Shown here: in pieces, positions 17,490 through 27,877 of the stretch
Numbering within the stretch: position 1 is the first letter of the stretch
Layout: each line of letters begins with the position of its first letter
Origin: Terrimicrobiaceae bacterium
Lineage (GTDB): Bacteria > Verrucomicrobiota > Verrucomicrobiia > Chthoniobacterales > Terrimicrobiaceae
Assembly: GCA_021463905.1 (NCBI GenBank)
Contig: JAJTZA010000038.1
Location: 1 to 64,000 of the forward strand
Direction of reading: 5' to 3'
DNA length: 64,000 nucleotides
Notes under the pieces: generated by a model
Databases searched by the model: none
Told to the model about the DNA's origin: nothing
What the model saw: the letters and a program-made list of their open reading frames with translations, nothing else
Made by a program: the position numbers and the translations under genes

Positions 17490-17690
17490 TCAGGCTTGTG
17501 GGGTTTTGCGTTTGGCGGTGGCCAGTGTGGACACGCGGGCGGCATCGCGGCGCAGGGAGCGGAGCCTGTGGGGTTTTTCGAGCTGGCCGGCCTGTTGCTG
17601 GACGCGCAGATTGAAAATTTCATGTTGGAGGTCGCGCTTGCGCGCGTCGAGCTCCTTGACGGTTAATTCTTTGATTTCGGCGATTTTCAT
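17490..17690 (-). CDS. rpmC: 50S ribosomal protein L29
   Basis: A 66-residue protein near the polypeptide exit tunnel, two helices: KIAEIKELTVKELDARKRDL and EIFNLRVQQQAGQLEKPHRL. It is the first gene of this ribosomal cluster. rplP, rpsC and the rest of the S10 half, which normally precede it, are not here; purH lies divergently upstream. An AGGGA ribosome-binding site precedes the ATG. Confidence 0.94.
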   Translation of the reverse strand: MKIAEIKELTVKELDARKRDLQHEIFNLRVQQQAGQLEKPHRLRSLRRDAARVSTLATAKRKTPQA

Positions 17691-17722
17691 GCTGGCAGTC
17701 CCTGCGGACGGAATCCGGGGAT

Positions 17723-17745
17723 AAAAAAAGCACGGGAACGTGCTT
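17723..17745 (-). terminator. leader terminator / attenuator-like hairpin before the ribosomal cluster
   Basis: On the minus strand a perfect 7-bp stem (AAGCACG, loop TTCC, CGTGCTT) is followed at once by a run of T. This is the standard form of an intrinsic terminator. It lies about 30 bases upstream of the rpmC ATG, and no minus-strand gene ends before it, since purH diverges. It therefore sits in the 5' leader and may attenuate the operon, but no antiterminator was identified. Confidence 0.6.
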
Positions 17746-17777
17746 CCTCCGGAATCCCGACTTTGCGCGGGACAATG

Positions 17778-17805
17778 ACTCTAGCGGACACAAAATCGGA
17801 GGCAA
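17778..17805 (-). promoter_or_regulatory. candidate sigma-70-type promoter for the ribosomal cluster
   Basis: Minus strand TTGCCT (17800-17805), 16-base spacer, TAGAGT (17778-17783). It would start transcription near 17771, upstream of the leader hairpin and rpmC. The match is partial. Confidence 0.4.
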
Positions 17806-17858
17806 GCAGATTTTTTGAAAAAATTTTCGCATGACATCGGGTTCGGAAAACGGCACAG

Positions 17859-19397
17859 ATGAAAAGCTCTATGAAGAAGATTGAGCGTGCTCTGATTTCC
17901 GTGTCTGACAAGACGGGGATCGTCGAATTTGCCAGGGGGCTTGTGCGCCGCGGAGTCGAGATCATTTCGACGGGCGGTACGGCCAAGGAGCTGGCGGCAG
18001 CGGGAATCCCCGTTGTGGAAATCTCCTCCTTCACCGGCTCGCCGGAAATCCTGGAAGGTCGGGTCAAAACCCTGCACCCCAAAGTGCATGGCGGACTTCT
18101 GTTCGTCCGCGGCAACACCCAGCACGAGGAGGAAGCCGCCGCCCACCGCATCCGCCCCATTGACCTTGTCGCCGTAAATCTTTACCCGTTCGCGGCCACC
18201 ATCGCGCGCAAGGGCGTCACCGCCGCCGAAGCCATTGAGCAGATTGATATCGGCGGCCCCTCGATGATTCGCAGCGCCGCAAAAAATCATGCCTCCGTGA
18301 CGGTGGTTACGGATCCGGCGGATTACGAGGCGGTTTTGGCTGAGCTGGATCAGGAGGGTGGCTCAACGGGGCAGGCCCTGAGAGAGCGGCTGGCTGTGAA
18401 GGCCTTCGCGACGACAGCGGCCTATGACCGTACCATTGCGGGTTTTCTGAATGGCGAGCAGGAGGCGGCGGCGGCTTACCACGTGGACCTCCCGCTCGAG
18501 TGCCGTCTGCGTTATGGAGAAAACCCGCACCAGGCGGCGGAGCTTTACGGCGACTTCGGCTCCCACTTTGAGAAGCTCCAGGGCAAGGAACTCTCCTACA
18601 ACAATATCCTGGACATTTCCGCCGCCACGCGCCTCATCGCGGAGTTTGCCCTGCCCACGGTGGCCATTCTCAAGCACACCAACCCGTGCGGGGTGGCCAC
18701 GGATGCCGATCTGCGCGCGGCCTGGGACAAAGCCTTCGCCACCGACAAGCAGGCACCCTTCGGCGGCATCATCATCTGCAACCGACCGCTCACCCTCGCC
18801 CTGGCCAAAGCCATCGCGGAAATTTTCAGCGAGGTGATCATTGCGCCGGAATTTGATGCGGATGCCCGGCAGGTGCTGGCCAAGAAGAAAAACCTGCGTC
18901 TGATGCGACTGCTCAAGGAACCGGCAACCGGCGTTCGGGAGACGCGGTCGGTGGTCGGCGGTCTGCTCGTCGAGGATGTGGACGCGGTCGGGAGTCCGGA
19001 GCTCGAGCGCCACGTGGTGTCCGTGCGCCCGCCCACGAAGGACGAGATCGAGGCCATGCAATTTGGATGGCGCGTCGTCAAGCACGTGAAATCCAATGCG
19101 ATCGTCTATGCCGGGACCGACCGCACCCTGGGCGTCGGTGCCGGACAAATGTCCCGCGTGGATGCCTCCCGCATCGCCGTCTGGAAAGCCAAGGAGGCCG
19201 GGCTTTCCCTCAAAGGCAGCGCGGTGTGCAGTGATGCTTTCTTCCCCTTTGCCGACGGCCTCATCGCCGCAGCAGAAGCGGGCGCGACGGCCGCCATCCA
19301 GCCGGGCGGCTCGGTCCGGGATCAGGAAGTCATTGCCGCCGCCAACGAGCGCAAGGTGACCATGGTTTTCACCGGGACACGGCATTTCCGCCATTGA
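17859..19397 (+). CDS. purH: bifunctional AICAR transformylase / IMP cyclohydrolase
   Basis: A 512-residue enzyme catalysing the last two steps of de novo IMP synthesis. The N-terminal cyclohydrolase (MGS-like) domain shows [15 protein letters not shown] and [15 protein letters not shown]. The C-terminal transformylase holds [25 protein letters not shown] and the final [20 protein letters not shown] and [10 protein letters not shown] blocks. The start at 17859 or M5 (17871) are both possible. It stands alone, divergent from the ribosomal cluster and convergent with the RND genes. Confidence 0.96.
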   Translation: MKSSMKKIERALISVSDKTGIVEFARGLVRRGVEIISTGGTAKELAAAGIPVVEISSFTGSPEILEGRVKTLHPKVHGGLLFVRGNTQHEEEAAAHRIRPIDLVAVNLYPFAATIARKGVTAAEAIEQIDIGGPSMIRSAAKNHASVTVVTDPADYEAVLAELDQEGGSTGQALRERLAVKAFATTAAYDRTIAGFLNGEQEAAAAYHVDLPLECRLRYGENPHQAAELYGDFGSHFEKLQGKELSYNNILDISAATRLIAEFALPTVAILKHTNPCGVATDADLRAAWDKAFATDKQAPFGGIIICNRPLTLALAKAIAEIFSEVIIAPEFDADARQVLAKKKNLRLMRLLKEPATGVRETRSVVGGLLVEDVDAVGSPELERHVVSVRPPTKDEIEAMQFGWRVVKHVKSNAIVYAGTDRTLGVGAGQMSRVDASRIAVWKAKEAGLSLKGSAVCSDAFFPFADGLIAAAEAGATAAIQPGGSVRDQEVIAAANERKVTMVFTGTRHFRH

Positions 19398-19424
19398 GGC
19401 CCCATCGCCTCCTCGAACGCCATT

Positions 19425-22400
19425 TTATGCGGGGGAGGGGGCGGATTTTTTGTGGGTCATGAAGTAGAGCACTGGGACAGCCATGCGGCTGAGAAACAGC
19501 GAGGCGATTTCGCCGGCCATCAGCGAGATGGCCAGGCCCTGGAAGATCGGGTCAAAGAGGATCACTGCCGCACCGACAACCACAGCCATCGCCGTGAGAA
19601 GCATGGGACGGAAACGAATGGCACCCGCATCAATCACCGCCTGATCCAGCGGGAACCCCTGGGCCTGCCGAAGCTGGATGAAATCCACGAGAATAATGGA
19701 ATTGCGCACGACGATCCCCGCTCCCGCCATGAAGCCGATCATGGACGTCGCGCTAAAGAATGCGCCCATCATCCCGTGCGCCGGCAGGATGCCCACCAGC
19801 GAAAACGGAATGGCCGCCATGACGACCAGCGGCGTCACGAACGATCCGAACCAGCCCACCATCAGCAGATAGATCAAAACGAGAACGGCGGCGAAGGCCA
19901 ACCCCAGATCTCGAAAAACCTCGAGGGTGATGTGCCACTCTCCATCCCACTTGAGCGCGGGCGCGAACTCCGTAAAGGGCAGGGTGGCATTGTGGATGGC
20001 GATGCGACCGGTCTCCCCTCCAAAATCACCGGCATCGAGCCGGGCGATGCGTTTGTTCATTTCGAGGATGGCATAGACGGGGCTTTCCACTTCGCCGGCC
20101 ACATCGGCCAGCACGTAGATGACGGGCAGGAGATTTTTGCGGTAGAGGCTCTGGTCTTCGAGGGTATGATCCGTGCGCACCAGCTCGCGCAGGGGGATCA
20201 GCGGGGCATTGCCGCCAATGCCACCGGGTTCGGGCAGGGCATTGGCATCGCCGGAGCGCACCCGCAGCGCCAGGAGCTGATCGGGCGAGGATTTGTCACG
20301 GCGGGCCAGCTCGAGCACAAGGTTGACGTCCTCTTTTTCGCGCGGCAGGTGGACGAGGTCCACAGACTGGCCGCTGGTTGCGATGGAAAGCGTGTGGGCG
20401 ATGGTGTCCGCGCTGATGCCATTGAGTGCGGCTTTCTCCTTATCCACGACAAAGCGGGTCTTGGGCCGGGGGGACTCGACGTACCAATCCACATCCACCA
20501 CCCCCGGCGTCCCTTCAAGGATTTTTTTGATCTCGGTGGCCAGTTTCATGCGTGAGGCCTCGTCCGGGCCGTACACCTCCGCCACCAGTGTCTGGAGAAC
20601 CGGCGGGCCGGGAGGCACCTCGGCCACCGCCAACCGCGCGTGGTGACGCGCCGCGATTTCAGCCAGTCTCGAGCGCACGCGCTTGGCCATGTCGTGGCTC
20701 TGTTCCTTGCGCTCGTGTCGGGAGCGCAGGTTCACCTGCAGATCCGCGACGGCCGGCCCGGAGCGCAGAAAGTAATGCCGGACGAGACCGTTGAAATTAA
20801 AGGGCGACGCCGTACCCACATAAACCTGCACGTCGCGCACTTCCGGCTCCGGCAGAAGCGCATCGGCCATCTCCCGCGCCACCGCCGCCGTCTGCTCAAG
20901 CGAACTGCCCTCCGGCATGTTTAGAATCACCTGAAACTCGCTCTTGTTGTCAAAGGGCAGCATCTTCACCTTCACAAAACCGATGGGCACAAGGGCCATC
21001 GCAGCCAGCAACAACACCACGATGCCGCCCAAAAACGGCCACCGCCACTTCGTGTCGTGGATCAGGTGTCCCATCCACTTCCGGTAGAGCAGGGTAAAGC
21101 GCCCCTCGACCTCGCCGTGAGCGCGGGCTCCCGTCACTTCCCCGGCCAGGATCCTCCGCGCCGCCCAGGGCGTAACGACGAACGCAATGAGCAGCGACCA
21201 AAACATGGCCGCGCTGGCTCCGACGGGAATCGGACGCATGTAAGGCCCCATCAACCCGCTCACAAAGGCCATCGGCAGGATCGCCGCAATGACCGCCAGC
21301 GTGGCCAGAATCGTCGGATTGCCCACCTCGGCCACCGCATGAACGGCCACCGTACTCAAATTCGCCCCGCGATTTTGTGGCATCCGGTAATGCCTGACGA
21401 TGTTTTCCACGACAACGATCGCGTCATCCACCAGAATGCCAATCGAGAAGATCAGGGCGAAGAGGGTGATGCGGTTGAGTGTGTAGCCGTGCAGGTAAAA
21501 CACCAGGAGGGTCAGCGCAAGCGTTGTGGGAATGGCGATGGCGACCACGAGTGACTCGCGCCAGCCCAGAACAAACAGAACCAGCAGCGACACGCTCACC
21601 ACCGCGATGGCCATGTGAAAAAGCAGCTCGTTGGATTTTTCAGCGGCTGTCTCGCCATAGTCGCGCGTCACCGTCACCTCCACATCCTCCGGCAAAATGC
21701 GCCCGCGCACTTCCTTGAGTTTGCGCAACACCTCACGGGAGATATTCACCGCGTTGGCTCCCGGTTCCTTGGCGATGCTGAGGGTCACAGCCGATTCAAT
21801 TCCCCGATCCCGCTCCGCATGGAAGACATAGGCGGACGGCTCTTCCGGGCCATCCGTGACTTCCGCAACATCGCGCAAATACACCGGGCTGCCATCAAAG
21901 ACGCCCACCACAATCATGCGCGCTTCCTCGGCACTGGTGATGAATCCCCCGGATTCGATGAGGATGGTTTGGTTCTCGGCGGTGATCCCGCCAGCGGGCG
22001 ATTGGCGGTTGCTCTGCTGGATCATGGGTATGAGACCCGCCGCCGTGAGGCCGTGCGAGGCCAGACGCACCGGGTCGAGCTGAACACGAACCTGCCGCCG
22101 CAGTCCGCCCAGGATGCGCGTCTCCGCCACCTGCGGGATTTGCCTGACCGCGTCCTGCAGCTCCGCAGCGAGGCGGCGCAATTCCATTGGCCCTTGCGCG
22201 GCACTGTGGAGCGTCAGGGCCAGGATGGGTACGTCATCAATCGTCCGGGGCTTGATGAGAGGCTGCGATACCCCATGCGGGATGCGGTCAAAATTCGCCT
22301 GCAATTTTTGATTAAGGCTGATGACGCTTTGCTCGGTGTCGGAGCCGACCTGGAAGCGGACGATCAGCAGGCTCTCGGCGGGCCGCGAAGTCGAGTACAC

Positions 22401-22697
22401 GTATTCCACGCCCGGGATTTCCGAGAGCAACTGCTCCATGGGCCGCGTCACGCGCTCCGCCACCTCACGCGCACCCGCTCCGGGCATGGAAACCATCACG
22501 TCCACCATGGGCACTTGGATTTGGGGCTCTTCCTCGCGCGGAAGCAGAATGACCGCCGCCAGACCCAGCAAAATGGAGGAGACAATGAGCAGCGGGGTCA
22601 GCTTGCTGTCCACAAACATCCGGGCCATCCGTCCGGCGAGACCCTCGCCGACAACTCCGGAGGATTCGGTGCCCGCCCCTGCCTTGAGCGGCTTCAT
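19425..22697 (-). CDS. RND-family efflux permease (AcrB/HAE1-like)
   Basis: A 1090-residue inner-membrane proton-driven exporter. The first membrane segment ([20 protein letters not shown]) is followed by a large periplasmic loop, then a six-span block with [25 protein letters not shown] (the conserved Asp pair), a second loop, and a matching C-terminal block ([21 protein letters not shown]). Sequence style is the HAE1 group; a CusA-type metal transporter is not excluded. Its ATG overlaps the adaptor's stop (22694-22697), so the two are a coupled operon. No outer-membrane TolC-like gene is next to them. Confidence 0.93.
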   Translation of the reverse strand: MKPLKAGAGTESSGVVGEGLAGRMARMFVDSKLTPLLIVSSILLGLAAVILLPREEEPQIQVPMVDVMVSMPGAGAREVAERVTRPMEQLLSEIPGVEYVYSTSRPAESLLIVRFQVGSDTEQSVISLNQKLQANFDRIPHGVSQPLIKPRTIDDVPILALTLHSAAQGPMELRRLAAELQDAVRQIPQVAETRILGGLRRQVRVQLDPVRLASHGLTAAGLIPMIQQSNRQSPAGGITAENQTILIESGGFITSAEEARMIVVGVFDGSPVYLRDVAEVTDGPEEPSAYVFHAERDRGIESAVTLSIAKEPGANAVNISREVLRKLKEVRGRILPEDVEVTVTRDYGETAAEKSNELLFHMAIAVVSVSLLVLFVLGWRESLVVAIAIPTTLALTLLVFYLHGYTLNRITLFALIFSIGILVDDAIVVVENIVRHYRMPQNRGANLSTVAVHAVAEVGNPTILATLAVIAAILPMAFVSGLMGPYMRPIPVGASAAMFWSLLIAFVVTPWAARRILAGEVTGARAHGEVEGRFTLLYRKWMGHLIHDTKWRWPFLGGIVVLLLAAMALVPIGFVKVKMLPFDNKSEFQVILNMPEGSSLEQTAAVAREMADALLPEPEVRDVQVYVGTASPFNFNGLVRHYFLRSGPAVADLQVNLRSRHERKEQSHDMAKRVRSRLAEIAARHHARLAVAEVPPGPPVLQTLVAEVYGPDEASRMKLATEIKKILEGTPGVVDVDWYVESPRPKTRFVVDKEKAALNGISADTIAHTLSIATSGQSVDLVHLPREKEDVNLVLELARRDKSSPDQLLALRVRSGDANALPEPGGIGGNAPLIPLRELVRTDHTLEDQSLYRKNLLPVIYVLADVAGEVESPVYAILEMNKRIARLDAGDFGGETGRIAIHNATLPFTEFAPALKWDGEWHITLEVFRDLGLAFAAVLVLIYLLMVGWFGSFVTPLVVMAAIPFSLVGILPAHGMMGAFFSATSMIGFMAGAGIVVRNSIILVDFIQLRQAQGFPLDQAVIDAGAIRFRPMLLTAMAVVVGAAVILFDPIFQGLAISLMAGEIASLFLSRMAVPVLYFMTHKKSAPSPA

Positions 22698-23746
22698 TTC
22701 ATTCCCTCCACATGCGCTCCATCCCTCAGTTGGGACGCATCCTCGACGACCACAGCCTCCCCGCCAGAAAGCCCGCTCAGGATCTCCACTCCACCATCGA
22801 ACACACGCCCGGTTTTCACCAGCCGCAGCCGCGCCCGCCCGCCCTCAACCACAAAAACCATCTCGAGCTGCCCGCGCCGGACCACAGCAGTCTCCGGAAC
22901 AAGAACCGCCGGACGCTCTTTGACCGGGATGCGTGCGCGTCCGAATTGACCCGCCCGTAAGCCCTCGGCGGCTGGCAGATCCAGCTTGACCAAATACGTG
23001 CGGCTGGCCGCCGAGGCGGAGGGGGCGATTTCCGAGACCACGCCTTGCAGATGCGCATGAGCCGCTCCCACCTGCACCGGAACCCGGGACTGCATGGCCA
23101 CCCGACCGATCAGCGCTTCCGGAACCTCGGCTTCAAATCGCAACAGGGAGGAGTTTTCCACCTCCAACAGCGGCTTCCCCGGCGAAGCCAGATCCCCCAC
23201 CTCCGCCAGCTTGCGCGTCACCACACCGTCAAATGGCGCCGGGATTTCCGTGTACCCCAGCATCGTCTTCGCCTCGACAAGCCCGGCGTCCGCCGTGCGC
23301 AAACGCGCCGTCGCTGCGTCAAACTCCTGCCGCGTCGCCGACCCGCTTTGCAATAATCGCTGCGACCGCGCAAAGTCTTTCTGAGCCTGTTCCTGCGCCG
23401 CCACCGCCTGATCCAGGCGCGCACGGATTTCCCGCGCATCAATCGTCACGAGCGGGTCGCCGTGCGTCACCCGCGTCCCGGGTGTCACGCGGATCGTATC
23501 CACCACGCCCGTCACTTTGGCCGACAAGACAGCCCGTTGTGCCGCCTGAACACCTCCCACCACTTCCTCCTCATCCCAGATCGGAACGGGTGCCACCGTC
23601 ACCACCCGCACCGTCCGCGTCGCCTCCGACGGCTTCCCGGGACTTTCCGGATTTTTCCCACAACCCGACAAAAAAATCAGTGCCACACCCACCCCAATCC
23701 CCGCCCATCCGGACCAACACCTGAAAAATTTTCGGATCATCATCAA
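22694..23746 (-). CDS. RND efflux periplasmic adaptor (membrane fusion) lipoprotein
   Basis: A protein of about 350 residues that bridges the RND pump to the outer membrane. A signal peptide ends in the lipobox IFLSGC. Then come the first lipoyl half ([21 protein letters not shown]), an alpha-helical hairpin ([17 protein letters not shown]), the second lipoyl half ([21 protein letters not shown]), and the beta-barrel domain. Three Met codons open the frame (23746, 23743, 23740); an AAGG at six to nine bases favours the second or third. The start lies beside the palindrome at 23753-23772, so the ArsR-type gene on the other side probably regulates it. Confidence 0.92.
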   Translation of the reverse strand: MMMIRKFFRCWSGWAGIGVGVALIFLSGCGKNPESPGKPSEATRTVRVVTVAPVPIWDEEEVVGGVQAAQRAVLSAKVTGVVDTIRVTPGTRVTHGDPLVTIDAREIRARLDQAVAAQEQAQKDFARSQRLLQSGSATRQEFDAATARLRTADAGLVEAKTMLGYTEIPAPFDGVVTRKLAEVGDLASPGKPLLEVENSSLLRFEAEVPEALIGRVAMQSRVPVQVGAAHAHLQGVVSEIAPSASAASRTYLVKLDLPAAEGLRAGQFGRARIPVKERPAVLVPETAVVRRGQLEMVFVVEGGRARLRLVKTGRVFDGGVEILSGLSGGEAVVVEDASQLRDGAHVEGMK

Positions 23747-23752
23747 CCTTGT

Positions 23753-23772
23753 ATATTGCCATTTGGTAATAT
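23753..23772. promoter_or_regulatory. palindromic operator candidate between efflux operon and ArsR-type regulator
   Basis: ATATTGCCATTTGGTAATAT is a 20-bp inverted repeat with 8 of 10 positions matching. It fills most of the 40-bp gap between two divergent start codons. AT-rich imperfect palindromes of this kind are typical ArsR/SmtB operators. Binding here would block both genes, giving autoregulation. Confidence 0.6.
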
Positions 23773-23786
23773 ATCAAGAACAATTT

Positions 23787-24095
23787 ATGCCTAAAGCTTC
23801 CCTGAAATCCATGCCCTCCCGACAATTTTCCCGTCTGGCCGGATTGTTTTCCATTCTCAGCGACCCGGCGCGTTTGCGCATCCTGCAGAGTCTGCGTGGG
23901 GAGGCGCTCTGTGTCGGGGACATCTCCCGCCGCAGCCGTCTCAAGCAGGCCAACACCTCAAAACATCTGCGCCTGCTGCGTGAAGCCCGAATCGTTTCCA
24001 CCGAGCGTCACGGAACCACCATCCTCTACCAGATCACCGAGCCGCTCGTCATCGAGCTCTGCGACCTTGTCTGCGGAAATCGCAGGTGGGCGTAA
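23787..24095 (+). CDS. ArsR/SmtB-family winged-helix transcriptional regulator
   Basis: A dimeric DNA-binding repressor of 102 residues from the ATG at 23787 (a TTG at 23763 is in frame but falls inside the palindrome). The winged helix is clear: LAGLFSILSDPARLRILQSL, the helix-turn-helix GDISRRSRLKQANTSKHLRL, and the wing STERHGTTILYQI. The classical arsenic-sensing CxC is reduced to one Cys (ALCVGD), and two more Cys lie at the C-terminus (CDLVCG), so the inducer is unclear. It diverges from the RND operon and most likely represses it. Confidence 0.88.
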   Translation: MPKASLKSMPSRQFSRLAGLFSILSDPARLRILQSLRGEALCVGDISRRSRLKQANTSKHLRLLREARIVSTERHGTTILYQITEPLVIELCDLVCGNRRWA

Positions 24096-24140
24096 GATTT
24101 TCGGTTGATATTTTAGCCTGCAAAATTACGTTTGCATGGC

Positions 24141-25130
24141 GTGACCTCGTCCATCATCAATCCGTCGCGGCATGGGGTGTCTCCCCTGGCGCGCTGGTTT
24201 ATACCGGCGCTGATGTTTTCGCTGTTGCTGCATGGGATATTCTATTGGTGGGCCAATGGGTTGGCGGTGCGGCGCATGAGTCCGGAGTACTACGATCAGA
24301 TCGTGCCGAGGACGTTTCGCGTTGAGCGGGTGGAGATTGACCCCAAGTCGTTGGAACCCGAGCCGGCGGAAGAGAAGCTGGCGGCCCTGGTGCCCGTGGC
24401 CGTGAGTGCGCCTGAAGAGAAAATTTCTTTTGGCGAGTTGGCCGCGCCGGAGGGCTCGCGGATCGCGGCTCCCAAGATCGAGGTTCCTCTCCCGCTGGAA
24501 AAGCCCGGGCCACCGGGCGGGCATGCGTCCGCGACGCTGGATGCCCGTCAGATCGCGGGGGCGCGCAGCATCCTGGAAAACGACAATTCGTTGCTCAAGG
24601 ATGTGCTGGCGGACAATCCCGCCACGGGAGCCACCGCTGCCGTGGAGAACATTGGCCCGCAGGCTGGGGCATCGCTCGCTCCCGAGGGAGCGCTGGCGGG
24701 CACTTCGCAACCCGGGTACAGCAACCTGAGCGAGCTGTTGGCCCAGACCGGGCCGCTCACTGCGGAAACAAAACCCATTTTGATGCCCACCGACCTGCTC
24801 TTTGATTACGATTCTGCGGGTTTGCGCGAGGCGGCACTGGAGAGCCTGAAACAGCTTGCGGTGCTGATCGAGAGGAATCCGCACGCAAAGTTTCGTATCG
24901 AGGGCCATACCGATTCCTTTGGCTCCGAGGCTTACAACATGGATTTGAGCATTCGGCGGGCGGAAGCCATGCGCATGTGGCTCGTGGATGCAATGGGCGT
25001 CGCACCGGAGCGCATCAACATTCGCGGCTATGGTGCTCCCCGATTGAAGGCCCCCGCCACGGGCACCATCGAGGAACAACAGATCAACCGCCGCGTCGAA
25101 ATTGTCATCCAAACCGCCGGGTCTCCATGA
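24141..25130 (+). CDS. OmpA-domain protein with N-terminal membrane anchor
   Basis: A protein of about 329 residues with one N-terminal membrane segment (WFIPALMFSLLLHGIFYWWA), a proline/alanine-rich periplasmic linker (about 60-200), and a C-terminal OmpA-like domain (LLFDYDSAGLREAALE, then EGHTDSFGSEAYNMDLSIRRAEAM, then NRRVEIVIQ). The anchor-plus-linker resembles the TolA/MotB style, not an outer-membrane barrel. It probably links the inner membrane to peptidoglycan. Start GTG at 24141 is preferred; a TTG three codons earlier is also open. The stop overlaps the glnD ATG. Confidence 0.85.
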   Translation: MTSSIINPSRHGVSPLARWFIPALMFSLLLHGIFYWWANGLAVRRMSPEYYDQIVPRTFRVERVEIDPKSLEPEPAEEKLAALVPVAVSAPEEKISFGELAAPEGSRIAAPKIEVPLPLEKPGPPGGHASATLDARQIAGARSILENDNSLLKDVLADNPATGATAAVENIGPQAGASLAPEGALAGTSQPGYSNLSELLAQTGPLTAETKPILMPTDLLFDYDSAGLREAALESLKQLAVLIERNPHAKFRIEGHTDSFGSEAYNMDLSIRRAEAMRMWLVDAMGVAPERINIRGYGAPRLKAPATGTIEEQQINRRVEIVIQTAGSP

Positions 25131-27877
25131 CCGGCCAGCCGGAACCCGTTTCAGGAACCGCCAGCCTGCGGCAGCAGGCACTGGGCCACGACGAGCCAAC
25201 GGCGGTCTTCAAGGGGTTCCGCAAAACCGAGGAAGACCGCCTGCGACTGGCCCATAAAAATGGGGGCGGTGGGCGCGAGGTGGCGCGTCAGCGTTCGGAA
25301 ATGGTGGACGTCCTGCTGCGGGAGCTGTTTTCGCACATTCTGGCGCGGCATGCTCCCCGGGGGCTTCCCGAGCCGGTGGTCGTGGCGGCGTTTGGCGGAT
25401 ATGGCCGCCGCGAGCTGAGTCCGTTCAGCGATATTGACATCATTTTTTTGCATCCGAAATCCAGGCTGTCGCCGGTGGCCGAGGAGTGTATCCGGCAGAC
25501 CCTGACCGCGCTGTGGGACATCGGATTCAAAGTGGGTCATGCGACGCGCTCCCTCCGGGATGCGCTCAAAACCGCCAATGAAGACCTGGTCGTGAAAACG
25601 TCCATGTTGGAGTGCCGCTTCCTGGCGGGAGACCGTGAGCTTTTCGCCAGCTTCCGCAAGCGTTTCGAGCGCGAGTGTGTCCAGGGCCGTGAGGCCGCCT
25701 ACATCCGGTGGCGGCTGGACAATCAGGCCAGGCTTCACGCGAAGTACGGGGGCAGTATTTTCATGCAGGAACCGCATTTGAAAAACGGGGTGGGGGGATT
25801 GCGGAGCTATCAGAACCTTCTTTGGCTGGCCTATTTCAAGGAGCGTGTGATGACCCCCGCAAAGCTGGTGGAAAAAAAGATCCTGCGGGATGCGGAGCGC
25901 AGGAATCTCGAGACCGGCTACGATTTTTTGTTACGGACGCGCACCGCGCTGCATCATCTGGCCGGGCGCTCCTCGGATTTGCTGACCCTGCAAATGCAGG
26001 GGCGCGTTGCGGCGGCCCTCGGCTACCCGGAGAAACACATCCTGCGCCGCATCGAGGCCTTCATGCGCGACTACTACACCCATGCCCGACAGATCGCCTT
26101 TCTCACCACGGCGGCCACCACGCGCCTGGAGGTCATTCCTGAAACACCCCGCCCGCGGTTGCTCGGCTTTTTACAGCCTCGTGCCGCGCGGTTTGACGGA
26201 TTCCTTGCCAAGGGTGGCAGGTTGTTTCCGGAGTCTCCCAAAGCACTCGCCGCCGACCCGTTCCGGATGATGCGCGCCTTCCATCACGCCCAGTCGCGAC
26301 ACCTCGGGCTGAGTGGTGAACTGCGCGATGCCATCCGCAACCGCCTCTCCAAGGTGGACACCGCCTACCAATACGCAACCCCACCCCGCGAGACATTCCT
26401 GAACATCCTTTCCCGAAAGGGGGAAGTGGGGCGCATCCTGCGGGAGATGCACACGCTGGGCTTCCTCGGAACCTACATCCCTGAGTTTGGAGACCTGACG
26501 TGCCTCGTTCAGCACGAATTTTACCACCGCTACACAGCCGACGAACACACGCTGGTCTGCATCGAGAAACTCGATTCCGTGCTTTTCAGCGAAGATGTCC
26601 GGTTTCGGGGCTACCGTGCGCTCCTGCAGCAATTTGAAGACCCGGCGATCCTGTACCTCGCAATCCTCCTCCACGATATTGGCAAGGCTGCCAACAAGCG
26701 TCACCACGAGGACATCAGCGCCACCCTGGCGGACCGCGTGGCCCACCGCCTCCAGCTCGCCCCCCAACGCCGCAAAATGCTCGTCACTCTCGTCAATGCA
26801 CACGGCGAAATGAGCGCGGTGGCCCAGAAACGCAATTTGGAGGATCCGGCGACCATCAGGCAATTTGCGGGTATCGTTGGCAATAAGGCCAATCTGGATG
26901 CGCTGATGCTCGTCACTCTGGCCGATGGGATGGGCACCGGAGATGAAAAATGGTCTGACTGGAAGGAAACGCTCGTCTGGACGCTCCACCGCAATACCGC
27001 CCAATACCTCGAACGCGGAGAGGAATCCCGCGACGCTTCACATCTCAACATTCGAAAGTTGCGGGATCAGGTGGCCGAACTCCTCCCGCCGGATTTCACG
27101 GAAGAAATTTCCGCTCACTTCGAGTTCATGCCCGACCGCTATTGGCGGATGTTTGAGGCGGAGACTGTCGCCGGCCACCTGCGGCTGTTCCGTGACTTTT
27201 TGGGAAATCATCTCCGCTCGGAATCCGGCGCCCTGACACCCGCACTCCATTGGATTGCACACCCGGAGCTGGGCCACAGCGAGGTCTGGGTTTGTGGATG
27301 GGATCGCCCGCGGCTTCTCGAACGAATCGCCGGCGCCTTTCTCTCCTGTCATATCAACATCCTCAGCGCGGATATTTTCACGCGCAGCGACAATCTCGTG
27401 CTGGATTGCTTCCATGTGGACAACTCCACTCTCTCCGCCATCAGCGCAAAAGAAATGGCCCGCGTGGAAAGCCGCCTCGTGGAAAGCCTGCGCGTCGAGA
27501 TGTATGATTTCACCCCGCTGCTGGGACGCGCCGCGCGGCTGCGATCCTACCGAATTTCGCAGGAGGCCGATCTGCCAAGTGTGATCTCGGTGAGCAATTC
27601 CTCGCATCCTGTGTACACACTGGTGGACATCCAGACTCCCGACCGTCTGGGGCTGCTCTACGGGATTCTGCGGGCACTGGGAGAAGCGGGAGTCAATATC
27701 GAAACGTCCCGGATCAGCACGGAAAGGGATGTGGCTCTCGACAGCTTCTATATCACAGGAAAAAACGGGGGGAAGGTGGCGGACGCGGCGGCTGTTCGCC
27801 GCCTCCAGCTCCTCCTCGAAGGCGTTTGCGACGCGCCCCGCGACGAACCCCCTCCCGCTACTGAAGCTCGAAGTTAA
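25127..27877 (+). CDS. glnD: [protein-PII] uridylyltransferase / uridylyl-removing enzyme
   Basis: A 916-residue nitrogen sensor that uridylylates PII when glutamine is low and reverses this when it is high. The nucleotidyltransferase motif is [16 protein letters not shown], followed by the PII-uridylyltransferase region. An HD phosphohydrolase domain carries [18 protein letters not shown]. Two C-terminal ACT domains follow, the last with [21 protein letters not shown]. The upstream frame to 24977 is the shadow of the preceding gene; the ATG at 25127 overlaps that stop (ATGA). No PII gene is adjacent. The last 20 bases overlap the convergent TolA/TonB-like gene. Confidence 0.94.
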   Translation: MTGQPEPVSGTASLRQQALGHDEPTAVFKGFRKTEEDRLRLAHKNGGGGREVARQRSEMVDVLLRELFSHILARHAPRGLPEPVVVAAFGGYGRRELSPFSDIDIIFLHPKSRLSPVAEECIRQTLTALWDIGFKVGHATRSLRDALKTANEDLVVKTSMLECRFLAGDRELFASFRKRFERECVQGREAAYIRWRLDNQARLHAKYGGSIFMQEPHLKNGVGGLRSYQNLLWLAYFKERVMTPAKLVEKKILRDAERRNLETGYDFLLRTRTALHHLAGRSSDLLTLQMQGRVAAALGYPEKHILRRIEAFMRDYYTHARQIAFLTTAATTRLEVIPETPRPRLLGFLQPRAARFDGFLAKGGRLFPESPKALAADPFRMMRAFHHAQSRHLGLSGELRDAIRNRLSKVDTAYQYATPPRETFLNILSRKGEVGRILREMHTLGFLGTYIPEFGDLTCLVQHEFYHRYTADEHTLVCIEKLDSVLFSEDVRFRGYRALLQQFEDPAILYLAILLHDIGKAANKRHHEDISATLADRVAHRLQLAPQRRKMLVTLVNAHGEMSAVAQKRNLEDPATIRQFAGIVGNKANLDALMLVTLADGMGTGDEKWSDWKETLVWTLHRNTAQYLERGEESRDASHLNIRKLRDQVAELLPPDFTEEISAHFEFMPDRYWRMFEAETVAGHLRLFRDFLGNHLRSESGALTPALHWIAHPELGHSEVWVCGWDRPRLLERIAGAFLSCHINILSADIFTRSDNLVLDCFHVDNSTLSAISAKEMARVESRLVESLRVEMYDFTPLLGRAARLRSYRISQEADLPSVISVSNSSHPVYTLVDIQTPDRLGLLYGILRALGEAGVNIETSRISTERDVALDSFYITGKNGGKVADAAAVRRLQLLLEGVCDAPRDEPPPATEARS

